Made by a program: the position numbers and the translations under genes
DNA from: RGIG9115 sp045649825
Lineage (GTDB): Bacteria > Bacillota > Clostridia > UBA1381
NCBI GenBank assembly: GCA_045649825.1
Contig: JAZRQO010000027.1
Location: 57,434 to 121,433, forward strand
Reading direction: 5' to 3'
DNA: 64,000 nucleotides
Shown: piece after piece, positions 25,859-34,705 of the stretch
Layout of the letters: the number at the start of each line of letters is the position of its first letter
Numbering within the stretch: position 1 is the stretch's first letter
Notes under the pieces: model-generated
Told to the model about the DNA's origin: nothing
Database searches by the model: none
What the model saw: the letters and a program-made list of their open reading frames with translations, nothing else

Positions 25859-26706
25859 CATATAAAGAATTAAAACAGGCTTTTAGCAGCCTTGGAATAA
25901 CTGAAATTGGTATAGTTTCTGCATATAACGGAAACAGCACAATAAATAATGATTGTTCGGATTTAAACAAAAAAAATTCCATTTCAGATATAAATGATAT
26001 TTTAATGGGAGCAAAAAGTATAATCGTTTTTCTCCTGCCATACAATAGCGGAGCAAAGGCCGAAAACCTGTCCGTTTATGCTACAGGCAAAGATTATCAT
26101 AAGGTATCCAAAGAAATCAGTGATAAAATTTCAACAAAGCTGACAGAGGCAGGTTACAAATCTGTCAGCTTTGCTGATACAGGTCCGCTTTCAGAAAGAA
26201 AACTCGCTCATAAAGCCGGGCTTGGAATTATAGGCGATAACAGATTTCTTATAAATGAAAAATACGGAACATACACGTTTATAGGTTATATAATAACAGA
26301 CTGTCCACTAACCCCAACCCGAAGCAAGGCGGGAGAATGTTTGAAATGCGGCAAGTGTATTTCAAGCTGCCCCGGACAAGCTCTCACTCCAAACAGTTTT
26401 TGCAAGGATAAGTGCATTTCATACCTAACCCAAAAAAAAGGAGAGCTATCTGAAGAAGAAGCAAGGCTTATAAAAAAAGGCAAATCTGCATGGGGTTGCG
26501 ATATATGCCAGATAGTATGTCCCATGAACAACAAAAAGTCTTTTACTGAACTCCCGGAATTTAAAGAAAACTTAATATTATGCATAAAAAATGAATATTT
26601 ATCCAATAACAAATTTCGCAAAAAATATTCAGACAGAGCTTTTGCATGGCGTGGAAAAGCCGTAATTGACCGTAATTTGTCAATTTTAAACGACAACATT
26701 GATTAA
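25855..26706 (+). CDS. Epoxyqueuosine reductase-like iron-sulfur protein (short QueG form)
   Basis: A 283-residue protein of the QueG/DUF1730 family, which reduces epoxyqueuosine to queuosine in tRNA. KLAHKAGLGIIGDNRFLINEKYGTYTFIG (about 118-146) is the family core. The two [4Fe-4S] motifs are CLKCGKCISSCP (about 162-173) and CDICQIVCP (about 218-226). Typical QueG has about 310-380 residues and often a C-terminal HEAT region; this one ends ~50 residues after the second cluster. It could be a short QueG or a related reductase. It is coupled to the lipoprotein gene through an ATGA overlap. Confidence 0.82.
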   Translation: MTYKELKQAFSSLGITEIGIVSAYNGNSTINNDCSDLNKKNSISDINDILMGAKSIIVFLLPYNSGAKAENLSVYATGKDYHKVSKEISDKISTKLTEAGYKSVSFADTGPLSERKLAHKAGLGIIGDNRFLINEKYGTYTFIGYIITDCPLTPTRSKAGECLKCGKCISSCPGQALTPNSFCKDKCISYLTQKKGELSEEEARLIKKGKSAWGCDICQIVCPMNNKKSFTELPEFKENLILCIKNEYLSNNKFRKKYSDRAFAWRGKAVIDRNLSILNDNID

Positions 26707-26735
26707 CCTTAAAATATTTTTGTTACATTTAAATC

Positions 26736-26764
26736 TTGTATTTTTATAAATTTTAATGTATAAT
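26736..26764 (+). promoter_or_regulatory. Promoter of argD-argF
   Basis: TTGTAT (26736-26741), 17-bp spacer, TATAAT (26759-26764). The ATG of argD is 34 bp downstream. No arginine-repressor box was recognised. Confidence 0.65.
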
Positions 26765-26797
26765 TTTAAATATATTTTCAAAAAAAGGATTTTAATT

Positions 26798-27991
26798 ATG
26801 TTGAACAAAATTAAAGATACAGATTCAAAAGTATATATGAATACGTTTGGAAACAGACTCCCCGTTTGTTTCAGCAAAGGAAAAGGAATGAAACTCATTT
26901 CCACCGAAAACGAGGAGTTTTACGACTTCCTTGGCGGAATTGCAGTTAATGCCATAGGTCACTGCCATCCTTACTTCGTAGAGAAACTAAAGATGCAGGT
27001 TTCAAAGCTTATTCACGTTTCAAACCTTTATTACATAGAATCACAAACAAAGCTTGCCAAAAGACTTACAGAAAAAACCTGTATGGATAAAGTGTTTTTC
27101 GCCAATTCAGGAGCGGAAGCAAACGAAGGTGCTTTCAAGCTTGCAAAAATGTATTTCCACAAAAAGAACTCACCCAGGTTTGAAATAATTTCCCTTGACC
27201 ACTCTTTTCACGGAAGAACACTAGCAACAGTTGCCGCGACAGGGCAGGAAAAATATCAGAAGCCTTACAAACCCCTGACTCCCGGCTTTGTACAAGTCAA
27301 GGCAAACAACATTGAAGCCATCAAAGCTGCAATAACAGATAAAACCGCCGCAATTCTACTTGAACCTATACAAGGCGAAAGCGGTGTTCATCCTATGGAC
27401 GCAGATTATCTTAAAGAAGTACGAAAACTTTGTGACGAAAAAGGAATACTTCTTATATTCGACGAAGTACAAACAGGTATGGGAAGATGCGGGAAGCTAT
27501 TTGCATATGAACTTTTCGGCATTGAACCTGATATTATGACAAGCGCAAAAGCTTTAGGCGGCGGAGTGCCGATAGGGGCTGTTCTTGCAAAAGATTTTGT
27601 TGCTTCCGCATTTGAACCCGGCGACCATGGCTCCACATTTGGCGGAAACCCTCTCGCCACCGCAGCGGGAAATGCAGTGCTTGACATATACGAAAACGAA
27701 AACCTTATAGAAAAAAGTAATGAAATGGGAAAGTTATTTAAAAACAAACTCACGGATTTACAATGCAAATATCCCGACAAAATTAAAGAGATAAGAGGAT
27801 ACGGACTGCTTATCGGTATTGAACTTATCGAAACGATAGCAAAGGATGTTTTTACAAAGCTTTTTGAAAACAAAATACTTACAAGTCTTTGTTACAACAC
27901 AATCCGTATAGCTCCGCCTCTGATTATTTCTGAAAACGATATTGATTATTTTATTAACAGTTTAGAATATATATTGAAAGGAATTAACTGA
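26798..27991 (+). CDS. argD: Acetylornithine aminotransferase
   Basis: A 397-residue class III PLP aminotransferase. ArgD converts N-acetylglutamate semialdehyde to N-acetylornithine. The FFANSGAEANEGAFKLA phosphate-binding segment (about 95-111), SFHGRT, IFDEVQTGMGR and the lysine motif TSAKALGGGVPIGA (about 248-261) are present, followed by HGSTFGGNPLATAA. Some family members act on ornithine, 4-aminobutyrate or succinylornithine instead. Adjacent argF (1 bp between the genes) makes arginine metabolism the natural role. ATG at 26798 has AAAGGA; the upstream ATG at 26756 lies at the -10 box and is rejected. Confidence 0.93.
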   Translation: MLNKIKDTDSKVYMNTFGNRLPVCFSKGKGMKLISTENEEFYDFLGGIAVNAIGHCHPYFVEKLKMQVSKLIHVSNLYYIESQTKLAKRLTEKTCMDKVFFANSGAEANEGAFKLAKMYFHKKNSPRFEIISLDHSFHGRTLATVAATGQEKYQKPYKPLTPGFVQVKANNIEAIKAAITDKTAAILLEPIQGESGVHPMDADYLKEVRKLCDEKGILLIFDEVQTGMGRCGKLFAYELFGIEPDIMTSAKALGGGVPIGAVLAKDFVASAFEPGDHGSTFGGNPLATAAGNAVLDIYENENLIEKSNEMGKLFKNKLTDLQCKYPDKIKEIRGYGLLIGIELIETIAKDVFTKLFENKILTSLCYNTIRIAPPLIISENDIDYFINSLEYILKGIN

Positions 27992-27992
27992 T

Positions 27993-28910
27993 ATGAAAGA
28001 TTTTATAAGCCTTCACGACATTACACCTGACGAGCTTCAAAGCCTGTTGAAGCTTGCTATAAAACTTAAAGCAGAGCAGAAACAAGGTATCCCCCACCCC
28101 ATCCTCAAAGGAAAAACTCTGGGTATGATTTTTACAAAATCATCTACAAGAACACGTATTTCATTTGAAGTTGGTATGACGCAGCTCGGCGGTTATCCTC
28201 TGTTTTTATCAAGCAACGATATTCAGCTCGGCAGAGGAGAAACAATATACGATACTGCAAAAGTCATGGAAAGATATCTGGACGGTATAATGATACGTAC
28301 ATATTCACATCAGGATGTTCTGGACCTTGCCGAGCATGCAGAGATACCCATAATAAATGCGCTTACCGACCTTTTACATCCATGTCAGGTACTCGCTGAC
28401 CTTCTTACAACATACGAGCATAAAGGTAAGCTTGAAGGGCTTAAAATCGCATATGTAGGCGACGGTAACAATATGGCTCACTCCATCATGTACGGTGCCG
28501 CAAAAGCAGGTATGCACTGTGCAATCGCAACTCCCGATGCATACCGTTGTGACGAAGAAGTAATAGATAATGCAAAGTCAGACTTTAAAGCAAGCGGAAA
28601 AATCCTTACTCTTACAAACGACCCTGTGGAAGCAGTATCAGGCGCTGATGTGGTTTACACTGACACTTGGGTAAGTATGGGTATGGAATCCGAGAAAGAA
28701 CAGCGTATAAAAGATTTTGCAGGCTACTGTGTAAATAACGAGCTTATGAAGAATGCCAACAGTGATGCAGTATTTATGCACTGCCTCCCTGCATACAGAG
28801 GCTACGAGGTTGCAGATGAAGTTATTGACGGCCCTCAGTCCGTAATTTTTGACGAAGCAGAAAACAGACTTCATGCACAAAAGGCAATACTTGCAACGCT
28901 TATGGGTTAA
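27993..28910 (+). CDS. argF: Ornithine carbamoyltransferase
   Basis: A 305-residue cytosolic enzyme making citrulline from ornithine and carbamoyl phosphate. Motifs in order are KSSTRTRISFEVGM (carbamoyl phosphate, about 49-62), HPCQVLADL (about 129-137), DTWVSMGMES and MHCLPAYRG (about 264-272), with the catalytic Cys and Leu of the HCLP loop. Biosynthetic (ArgF) and catabolic (ArcB) forms cannot be separated by sequence alone, but no arcA or arcC is next to it. It follows argD by 1 bp and precedes a GNAT gene by 15 bp. Confidence 0.97.
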   Translation: MKDFISLHDITPDELQSLLKLAIKLKAEQKQGIPHPILKGKTLGMIFTKSSTRTRISFEVGMTQLGGYPLFLSSNDIQLGRGETIYDTAKVMERYLDGIMIRTYSHQDVLDLAEHAEIPIINALTDLLHPCQVLADLLTTYEHKGKLEGLKIAYVGDGNNMAHSIMYGAAKAGMHCAIATPDAYRCDEEVIDNAKSDFKASGKILTLTNDPVEAVSGADVVYTDTWVSMGMESEKEQRIKDFAGYCVNNELMKNANSDAVFMHCLPAYRGYEVADEVIDGPQSVIFDEAENRLHAQKAILATLMG

Positions 28911-28925
28911 GGAGCAATATAACAA

Positions 28926-29405
28926 ATGAATTTTCAATCACTATTTGAAGTAAGACTTGCAAACGAGAACGATGTTGATGCAATAATTGACATCACAAAA
29001 GAAGCGTTCCAATCATACATAAAACTCGCAGGCATCCCCGACACTCCTGCGCTTAACGAAACACCTGCAGACATACTTGAAGATTTAAGAACAAAAATAG
29101 TTCTTATTGCTCTTGCCGACGAAACACCGGTTGGCTGTGTACGTCTTGAACTACTCGACGACAAGTCAGCTTATCTTAGCCGTTTTGCAGTACGGACAAC
29201 AAGCCAGAACAACGGTATAGGCAAATCAATTATGAACCTTGTGGACAAAATTATGATAGATAAAGGCATTAAAGAAATCACCCTGCATACAGGTGCCAAA
29301 ATCACATCTTTGGTAAGATTCTATTACGGCAGAGGTTTCTATATTGATTCCACTGACAAAACAAAAGGATACGTAAGAGCGTGCCTAAAAAAAGAATATA
29401 ATTAA
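28926..29405 (+). CDS. GNAT-family N-acetyltransferase
   Basis: A 159-residue acetyltransferase. The N-terminal FEVRLANENDVDAIIDI is a standard GNAT start. RFAVRTTSQNNGIGKSIM (about 85-102) is the acetyl-CoA-binding motif A, in which the usual Gly-x-Gly/Ala is partly altered, and FYYGRGFYIDSTDKTKG completes the fold. The acceptor is unknown. As the third gene of argD-argF it might serve in arginine or polyamine metabolism, but N-acetylglutamate synthase cannot be claimed from this sequence. A terminator follows. Confidence 0.85.
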   Translation: MNFQSLFEVRLANENDVDAIIDITKEAFQSYIKLAGIPDTPALNETPADILEDLRTKIVLIALADETPVGCVRLELLDDKSAYLSRFAVRTTSQNNGIGKSIMNLVDKIMIDKGIKEITLHTGAKITSLVRFYYGRGFYIDSTDKTKGYVRACLKKEYN

Positions 29406-29412
29406 AATCGTT

Positions 29413-29447
29413 AAAGGGACTGTTGAACTTATCAACAGTCCCTTTTT
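29413..29447 (+). terminator. Terminator of the argD-argF-GNAT unit
   Basis: AAAGGGACTGTTGA - ACT - TATCAACAGTCCCTTT followed by TTATATAA. It may also end the convergent dpaB transcript. Confidence 0.85.
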
Positions 29448-29464
29448 ATATAAACAACCCGCTT

Positions 29465-30061
29465 TCAGGACTCAACCGCGCGTCTTAAAAGCAAAGGCTG
29501 GAGTTGTATGCCGTTGAGTGCAGCTTCCGCTGCAGGAATAATTTCGTCAAAGCTTGCAACAAGCGAATTGGGCTTGGTAATATAATCATCCTGTTCAAAA
29601 GGTACAAAATATATATTTTTATAATTCAGGAGTGCACCTATATTACGTGCAGAATTACCCAAAGCATCATTGGTGGAAACAGCAAGCAGAACAGGTCTGC
29701 CATTCCTTATATGCGCCTTTACCGCCATAGTAACGGAAGTGTCTGTTATGCCGTTTGCAATTTTTGCTAGAGTATTTCCTGTGCAAGGTGCAACAATCAT
29801 TAAATCAAACATTTTTTTAGGTCCGATTGGCTCTGCCTCTTTTACTGATTTAATAATTGTATTTCCTGAAATATCCGTAAGCAAATTTCTGTAATCCTCA
29901 GCTTTACCAAATCTTGTGTCAGTAGAATAGGATATTTCACTCATGACAGGATATATTTCGGCACCCTCCCATGTAAGTTTTTTTACAGCCTCTATCATTT
30001 TTTTAAAGGTACAGAACGACCCCGTTATGCCATAGCCGATTTTTTTATTCTTGAGAAGCAC
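29465..30061 (-). CDS. dpaB: Dipicolinate synthase subunit B
   Basis: A 198-residue flavoprotein-like subunit (SpoVFB). DpaA and DpaB make dipicolinic acid, the core chelator of spores, from dihydrodipicolinate. MIVAPCTGNTLAKIANGITDTSVTMAVKAH (about 88-117) is the flavin-type core and VSTNDALGNSARNI (about 127-140) is diagnostic. It overlaps the end of dpaA by 17 bp, so the two are translationally coupled. It is expressed in the mother cell in B. subtilis. Confidence 0.95.
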   Translation of the reverse strand: MLLKNKKIGYGITGSFCTFKKMIEAVKKLTWEGAEIYPVMSEISYSTDTRFGKAEDYRNLLTDISGNTIIKSVKEAEPIGPKKMFDLMIVAPCTGNTLAKIANGITDTSVTMAVKAHIRNGRPVLLAVSTNDALGNSARNIGALLNYKNIYFVPFEQDDYITKPNSLVASFDEIIPAAEAALNGIQLQPLLLRRAVES

Positions 30062-30902
30062 TACCGTACACCTCCTTTTCCATCATAATACTGTTTAATG
30101 TTTCATAAATAATTTTTCCGGAAGTTACGGGCGCTACTTTTCCCGGAATTCCAAGAGACCATATGACACGTCTGTTTAAATCCTTAGCAGCTATAAAATC
30201 TACTCCCCCAGGTTTTGAGGCAAGGTCAACCACCAGAGCATTTTCATCAACATTCAAAAGAACAGAATTATCAATAACCAGGGCCGGAACTGTGTTTATA
30301 ATTACGTTAAATTCTTCTGCAACATCCCTGAGTTCTGAAATATTCAAAGTGTTCATCCCATCACAATAAGCCTCTGCCAACGCCTCCTTACGCCTTGCTG
30401 CCACGGTAACTGAAGCCCCCAGAGCAGACAGCATCTTACACACAGCTTTTGCTACTTTCCCGTAACCCGTAACAAGAATGTTACTTCCGAATACCGTTTC
30501 TGCCGTTTCGTTTATAAGTATTTCAAGAGTACCCTCTGCAGTTGCAATGGCATTTTTCTGTACAAGAGATTCATCTTTCAGATAGTTAATACATAAAGCT
30601 CCTGAACTAGCAAGCTTTTTATTAAACTGTTCATTACCGCCTGCGTAAAAAATTAAACGTGCATTACCAAACTCCAAATCATTTATATGTATATTACAAT
30701 TACTTTTTGGTGCAAAAATCCCATCACCACTGCAAGTAGGCACAGGGAAAACAAGAATTTCGCAATCCGCAAGTTCGCTAGAATTTTCAACTGAATTTTC
30801 TGCTCCGTCATATCCGTATATCTTTACGGCGTGACCGTTTTTCTTAAAGCAGTCCATTAAGGTAAGCTGCCTCAGATCACCGCCTATAAACCCAATTTTC
30901 AT
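30045..30902 (-). CDS. dpaA: Dipicolinate synthase subunit A
   Basis: A 285-residue NAD(P)-binding oxidoreductase subunit (SpoVFA). The N-terminal GFIGGDLRQLTLMDCF is the family start, NILVTGYGKVAKAVCKMLSALGA (about 149-171) is the Rossmann loop, and KPGGVDFIAAKDLNRRVIWSLGIPGKVAP near the end is well conserved. It pairs with dpaB for dipicolinate synthesis in late sporulation. The ATG at 30902 follows an AAGGAG site. Upstream lies a 211-nt gap with the sleB terminator and a possible mother-cell-type promoter element (CATAATATA on the minus strand around 31031-31040). Confidence 0.93.
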   Translation of the reverse strand: MKIGFIGGDLRQLTLMDCFKKNGHAVKIYGYDGAENSVENSSELADCEILVFPVPTCSGDGIFAPKSNCNIHINDLEFGNARLIFYAGGNEQFNKKLASSGALCINYLKDESLVQKNAIATAEGTLEILINETAETVFGSNILVTGYGKVAKAVCKMLSALGASVTVAARRKEALAEAYCDGMNTLNISELRDVAEEFNVIINTVPALVIDNSVLLNVDENALVVDLASKPGGVDFIAAKDLNRRVIWSLGIPGKVAPVTSGKIIYETLNSIMMEKEVYGSASQE

Positions 30903-31064
30903 ATATTAAATCTCCTTTCTCCCTGATTTTAACATAAGCTTAAAACAACAGAAATAGATAGCTTATATTGATAATAAACGCATTATACTGTTATTTTCCA
31001 TAGCATTTATTCTAAAAGAAATTCATTAGTATATTATGTGTCTTTAATATATTTTGTTACGAAT

Positions 31065-31102
31065 CAAAAAAAGCTAAGCAAAGAATTTTTCTTCGCTTAG
31101 CT
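31065..31102 (-). terminator. Terminator of sleB
   Basis: Minus strand AGCTAAGC plus GAAGAA and TTCTTTGCTTAGCT form a long stem, followed by TTTTTTTG. Confidence 0.85.
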
Positions 31103-31113
31103 CAATTCTTGTT

Positions 31114-31740
31114 TTATTTACAAAACAGATGATTTCCAATTTGTTTAACTGCTGTTCTTGTGCGTATCCATTTACACGTGGCAGTTTTGGGGTTATAGTA
31201 GTATATGGCACCGTTTGTAGGATCTTCACCCTTAAGTGCTGCAATAGCTGCACGGCGGCAAGAATTTGTAACTTTAAGTTTGATCTGCCCATCATTCACA
31301 GCACTGAATGCTCCCTTCTGATAAACCACTCCCTTTAACGAATCAGGGAACGCGGGATGTTTTACGCGGTTTAGAACAACAGCTCCCACCGCAACCTGCC
31401 CCTTATAGCTCTCACCCCTGGCTTCACCGTTAATAACTGCCGCAAGAAGATTTATATCATTTTCACTTAAAATATCAAGTGCCAAAAGAGTTTTACTGCC
31501 TGCAATGCCGTCACAATCAAGATTGTTGTTCTTCTGAAAATCCATAACTGCTCGTTCGGTCCCCCTGCCGAACACACCATCACATTCCAATGTATAATAT
31601 CCAAGTTCAGAAAGCTTCAACTGTACACGCGACACTTCTCTCCCTCTTGAACCATATGCACAATAAGCATACGCGCTCAGCGAAGTAAAACATATAATTA
31701 ATATAACATAAGTGAAAATACGTAAAATATATTTTTTCAT
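31114..31740 (-). CDS. sleB: Spore cortex-lytic enzyme SleB
   Basis: About 208 residues. A signal peptide (1-25) precedes a peptidoglycan-binding domain (YGSRGREVSRVQLKLSELGYY...RAVMDFQKNNNL, about 29-70). The CwlJ/SleB hydrolase domain is NGEARGESYKGQVAVGAVVLNRV (about 105-127) and ends with AIYYYNPKTATCKW. SleB degrades muramic-delta-lactam-containing cortex during germination, matching PdaA and dpaAB here. It lacks an adjacent ypeB, which usually stabilises SleB. ATG at 31740 is favoured; a TTG six bp upstream is possible. Confidence 0.93.
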   Translation of the reverse strand: MKKYILRIFTYVILIICFTSLSAYAYCAYGSRGREVSRVQLKLSELGYYTLECDGVFGRGTERAVMDFQKNNNLDCDGIAGSKTLLALDILSENDINLLAAVINGEARGESYKGQVAVGAVVLNRVKHPAFPDSLKGVVYQKGAFSAVNDGQIKLKVTNSCRRAAIAALKGEDPTNGAIYYYNPKTATCKWIRTRTAVKQIGNHLFCK

Positions 31741-31837
31741 ACTCAATCATTCCTTTCGTGTTAATACATATTTTTGCCAATATAAAGGTAATTTATTCAT
31801 AAGAAATATCTTACTTATACAAAACAAAAAAAATATC

Positions 31838-31866
31838 TTGAAAAATATCAGTTTATGTATTAAAAT
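31838..31866 (+). promoter_or_regulatory. Promoter of pyridoxamine kinase
   Basis: TTGAAA (31838-31843), 17-bp spacer, TAAAAT (31861-31866). The coding start is 36 bp on. Confidence 0.55.
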
Positions 31867-31901
31867 AAAATCATCATTAAACTGGAAATCAGGTGACTTA
31901 A

Positions 31902-32750
31902 ATGCACAAGCGAACACTCGCGGTTCACGATATATCCTGTATAGGAAGATGTTCTCTTACAGTGGCGCTTCCCATACTGTCGGCAGCAGGAATTGAAACC
32001 TCCGTATTGCCAACTGCCGTTTTATCAACCCACACCGGCAATTTTGAAGGATACACATTCAGGGATCTCACTGAGGATATTGAGCCTATATGCAACCATT
32101 GGGAAAGCCTTGGTATTACCTTCGAATCAATTTTCACAGGTTACCTTGGCGCTTTTGAGCAAATTGAACTTGTCAAAACCATATTCACCAAATTCAGCCG
32201 TGATAATACCTTAATAATGGTAGACCCGGTTATGGGTGACAACGGAAAACTCTATTCAAACCTTACAGAAAAATATCCTGAAGGTTTCCGTGAGCTTTGC
32301 AAGAAAGCACACGTTATAACACCAAACCTTACAGAAGCAGCTATGCTTCTGGATATACCCTACCGTGGAGAAGGTTACTCAGAGGATTATATAAAGATGC
32401 TTTTAAAAAAGCTCGCTGAGTTAGGACCCGAAAAAATTGTACTCACAGGAGTTTCTTTTTCAGATTCTCGACTTGGATGCGCTGTTTTTGATAAAATCGA
32501 AAACAGTACAGACTTTGTTTATGAAGAAAAGGTGGAGGGATTCTATCACGGCACGGGAGATGTTTTTTCAAGCTCTTTACTTGCATCACTCATGAACGGT
32601 TTATCGCTTTCAGCATCGGCTGCAGCAGCCGTGGGATTTACAGCAGGTGCAATCCGACGAACATGCAGAGCAGGAGCTGAATCCAGATACGGTGTTGATT
32701 TCGAAGCAGGTCTTGCAGAGTTTGGTTTAAAAATCAAAGCAAAAAAATAA
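31902..32750 (+). CDS. Pyridoxamine/pyridoxal kinase
   Basis: A 282-residue ribokinase-superfamily enzyme that phosphorylates B6 vitamers for PLP salvage. HDISCIGRCSLTVALPIL (about 9-26) is the typical start of the pyridoxamine kinase group, TGYLG and VDPVMGDNGKLY follow, and FYHGTGDVFSSSL (about 213-225) holds the anion hole and catalytic Asp. Only the family can be named with confidence; PdxY and PdxK forms differ in substrate preference. It is monocistronic with a promoter and a terminator (32749-32786), divergent from sleB. Confidence 0.92.
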   Translation: MHKRTLAVHDISCIGRCSLTVALPILSAAGIETSVLPTAVLSTHTGNFEGYTFRDLTEDIEPICNHWESLGITFESIFTGYLGAFEQIELVKTIFTKFSRDNTLIMVDPVMGDNGKLYSNLTEKYPEGFRELCKKAHVITPNLTEAAMLLDIPYRGEGYSEDYIKMLLKKLAELGPEKIVLTGVSFSDSRLGCAVFDKIENSTDFVYEEKVEGFYHGTGDVFSSSLLASLMNGLSLSASAAAAVGFTAGAIRRTCRAGAESRYGVDFEAGLAEFGLKIKAKK

Positions 32751-32786
32751 AGGATTTCAGATTGAAATGAAATCCTTTATTTTTTT
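32749..32786 (+). terminator. Terminator between pyridoxamine kinase and antiporter genes
   Basis: AAAGGATTTCA - GATTGAAA - TGAAATCCTTT followed by ATTTTTTT. On the minus strand a run of T also follows (TTTATTTTTT), so it probably serves both convergent genes. Confidence 0.85.
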
Positions 32787-32787
32787 G

Positions 32788-34086
32788 TTATTTATTCTTT
32801 CTGCTTTCCGCCTCTGCCAATTTTGTCTGACGACGCATTTTAACCTCTTCAGGCATTGGCTTAATATCGCCTGCAGCAGTAAGTGCCATCTTCGTAAGAA
32901 GGGGGCCAACAAGCTCGTAAATGAGAACCGCAAAAAGTGTTATATTACGCACAAGACGTCCCTGATCTCCCATCTGCATTGCAGTGGCACACATACCGAG
33001 AGCAACACCCGCCTGAGGCAAAAGCGTAATACCAAGATATTTACATATATTATCGTCACACTTTACGAGTTTTGCACTCCCAAATGTTCCGAAATATTTT
33101 CCAAGCGAACGAAAAATGATATATACTATACCAATAACAACAATAGCCCAGTCCGCAAAAACTCCAAGTTCAAGTTCTGCACCGCTGATTACAAAAAATA
33201 GTGCAAACAAAGGAGAAGTCCACTTATCAGAAGCCGCCATAAGGTCATGAGAAAGCGAACATATATTACAAAATACCGTTCCCAGCATCATACAAACAAG
33301 AAGTGATGAAAAGCTTATATGTACAGGTCCTACATGGAAATCAAGCATTGCAAGCGACGCAGTTAAAAACACAAACGCTATCGTAAGATTAAGACGGTTG
33401 GTATTAGAATTAAAAAGCTTTTCAAGCTGCGTAAGAACCCAACCCATTATTGCTCCAAGACCAAGCGAACACACAATTTCCACCAAAGGATTTACAAATA
33501 TTGATACCATATCAACAGTACCTGTAACTAATGTTTTAGCAATTCCGAACGAAACCGCGAACACCACAAGACCTACAGCATCATCAAGAGCAACTATAGG
33601 CAACAGAAGGCTTGTAAGTTTCCCCTTCGCCTTATATTGACGTACAACCATGAGTGTAGCTGCCGGAGCAGTTGCCGTTGCAATAGCACCGAGAGTAATA
33701 GTCTGAGCAACAGTAAGTTTGTCAGGCATTAAAAGATGGAGTCCGAACAAAGTAAGGTCTACAAATAAAGTAGCAGCAAAAGCCTGGAGAATACCTATTA
33801 CTAAAGCTTGTTTACCCGTTTGCTTAAGCTCTTCTATACGAAATTCATTACCAATTGAAAAAGCAATAAATCCAAGAGCAACTTCTGAAACAAGCGATAG
33901 TCCTGCAACCGCCTCAGATGATGTAAATCCTAGCCCCGGTATATTTAAAGAACCGATACAATAAGGTCCGATAAGCACACCAGCTATAAGATAAGCAGTA
34001 ACAGACGGCAACTTAAAAGGCTTGAAAACCCTTGTCATAATAAGCCCCGCAAGCAATGCAACAGAAACTGATAATAAAGTATTCAT
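32788..34086 (-). CDS. CPA2-type cation:proton antiporter
   Basis: A 432-residue inner-membrane protein with about 12 predicted transmembrane helices. TAYLIAGVLIGPYC (about residues 31-44) and SEVALGFIAFSIGNEF (about 67-82) are Na+/H+ or K+/H+ exchanger domain landmarks, and VALDDAVGLVVFAVSFG carries the Asp-Asp pair near the middle. The C-terminal tail is basic and short. It belongs to the KefB/NapA superfamily, but the transported ion is not decided by sequence. It is monocistronic on the minus strand with the tRNA-Tyr terminator upstream. Confidence 0.85.
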   Translation of the reverse strand: MNTLLSVSVALLAGLIMTRVFKPFKLPSVTAYLIAGVLIGPYCIGSLNIPGLGFTSSEAVAGLSLVSEVALGFIAFSIGNEFRIEELKQTGKQALVIGILQAFAATLFVDLTLFGLHLLMPDKLTVAQTITLGAIATATAPAATLMVVRQYKAKGKLTSLLLPIVALDDAVGLVVFAVSFGIAKTLVTGTVDMVSIFVNPLVEIVCSLGLGAIMGWVLTQLEKLFNSNTNRLNLTIAFVFLTASLAMLDFHVGPVHISFSSLLVCMMLGTVFCNICSLSHDLMAASDKWTSPLFALFFVISGAELELGVFADWAIVVIGIVYIIFRSLGKYFGTFGSAKLVKCDDNICKYLGITLLPQAGVALGMCATAMQMGDQGRLVRNITLFAVLIYELVGPLLTKMALTAAGDIKPMPEEVKMRRQTKLAEAESRKNK

Positions 34087-34150
34087 AACAAAACACTTCC
34101 TTTTTATAAATACAAATTATTATGTAATGGAACATAAAGTATTCCGAGAA

Positions 34151-34181
34151 AAAACGACTTGTTCGCGAACAAGTCGTTTTT
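34151..34181 (-). terminator. Terminator of the tRNA-Thr/Tyr unit
   Basis: Minus strand AAAACGACTTGTTCG and CGAACAAGTCGTTTT form a near-perfect 15-bp stem followed by TTTTTCTC. Confidence 0.85.
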
Positions 34182-34183
34182 CG

Positions 34184-34268
34184 TGGTGGAAGAGGGTGGA
34201 TTCGAACCACCGAAGCTGAAAGCAGCAGATTTACAGTCTGTCCCCTTTGGCCACTCGGGAACTCTTCC
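34184..34268 (-). tRNA. tRNA-Tyr (GTA)
   Basis: 85 nt with encoded CCA. Acceptor GGAAGAG/CTCTTCC, anticodon GTA in CTGTAAATC, GGTTCGAATC-type T loop, and the long variable arm of a class II tRNA. Confidence 0.95.
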
Positions 34269-34300
34269 ATATATAAAGGTAAGAGAAGCTCTTACCTTTG

Positions 34301-34376
34301 TGGAGCTGGTGATGGGACTCGAACCCGCGACCTGCTGATTACAAATCAGCTGCTCTACCAATTGAGCTACACCAGC
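34301..34376 (-). tRNA. tRNA-Thr (TGT)
   Basis: 76 nt with encoded CCA. Acceptor GCTGGTG/CACCAGC, anticodon TGT in GATTTGTAATC, T loop GTTCGAGTC. Upstream partner of tRNA-Tyr in one transcript. Confidence 0.95.
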
Positions 34377-34411
34377 ACATATATTTTTGTCAACCCCAGT
34401 CAACGAAAGCT

Positions 34412-34440
34412 ATTATACCATATGTTGTGGAGTTTGTCAA
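34412..34440 (-). promoter_or_regulatory. Promoter of the tRNA-Thr/Tyr unit
   Basis: Minus strand TTGACA (34440-34435), 17-bp spacer, TATAAT (34417-34412), both perfect. The rest of the 34441-34660 stretch is AT-rich and I see nothing else in it. Confidence 0.9.
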
Positions 34441-34665
34441 CACTTTTTTACAAAAAAAGTTTTTTAATCGTAAATGCATAATATTTTCAACATAACACCC
34501 CGAAAATTCTGTATGCTTTGCATAATCATAGAAGTTTACGAGGTTTTATATAACTTGAGATTTATACCATAGAGCAAAAAAACGAAATGGCAGCACAATT
34601 AAATCAATTCGCTTTCTGACAACACTTTAAATGTATACCGCACCAATCCACACCAAAAAAATGTA

Positions 34666-34697
34666 AAATAAAAAACTGCAGTCATTAGTCCTGCAGT
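34666..34697 (-). terminator. Terminator of the tRNA-Pro/Val unit
   Basis: Minus strand ACTGCAG - GACTAATGA - CTGCAGT followed by TTTTTATTTT. Confidence 0.75.
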
Positions 34698-34705
34698 TCC
34701 TTATT

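Noticed and set aside
34013..34403. Minus-strand open frames across tRNA-Tyr and tRNA-Thr
   Set aside because: They are readings through tRNA genes and intergenic spacer, without family similarity.
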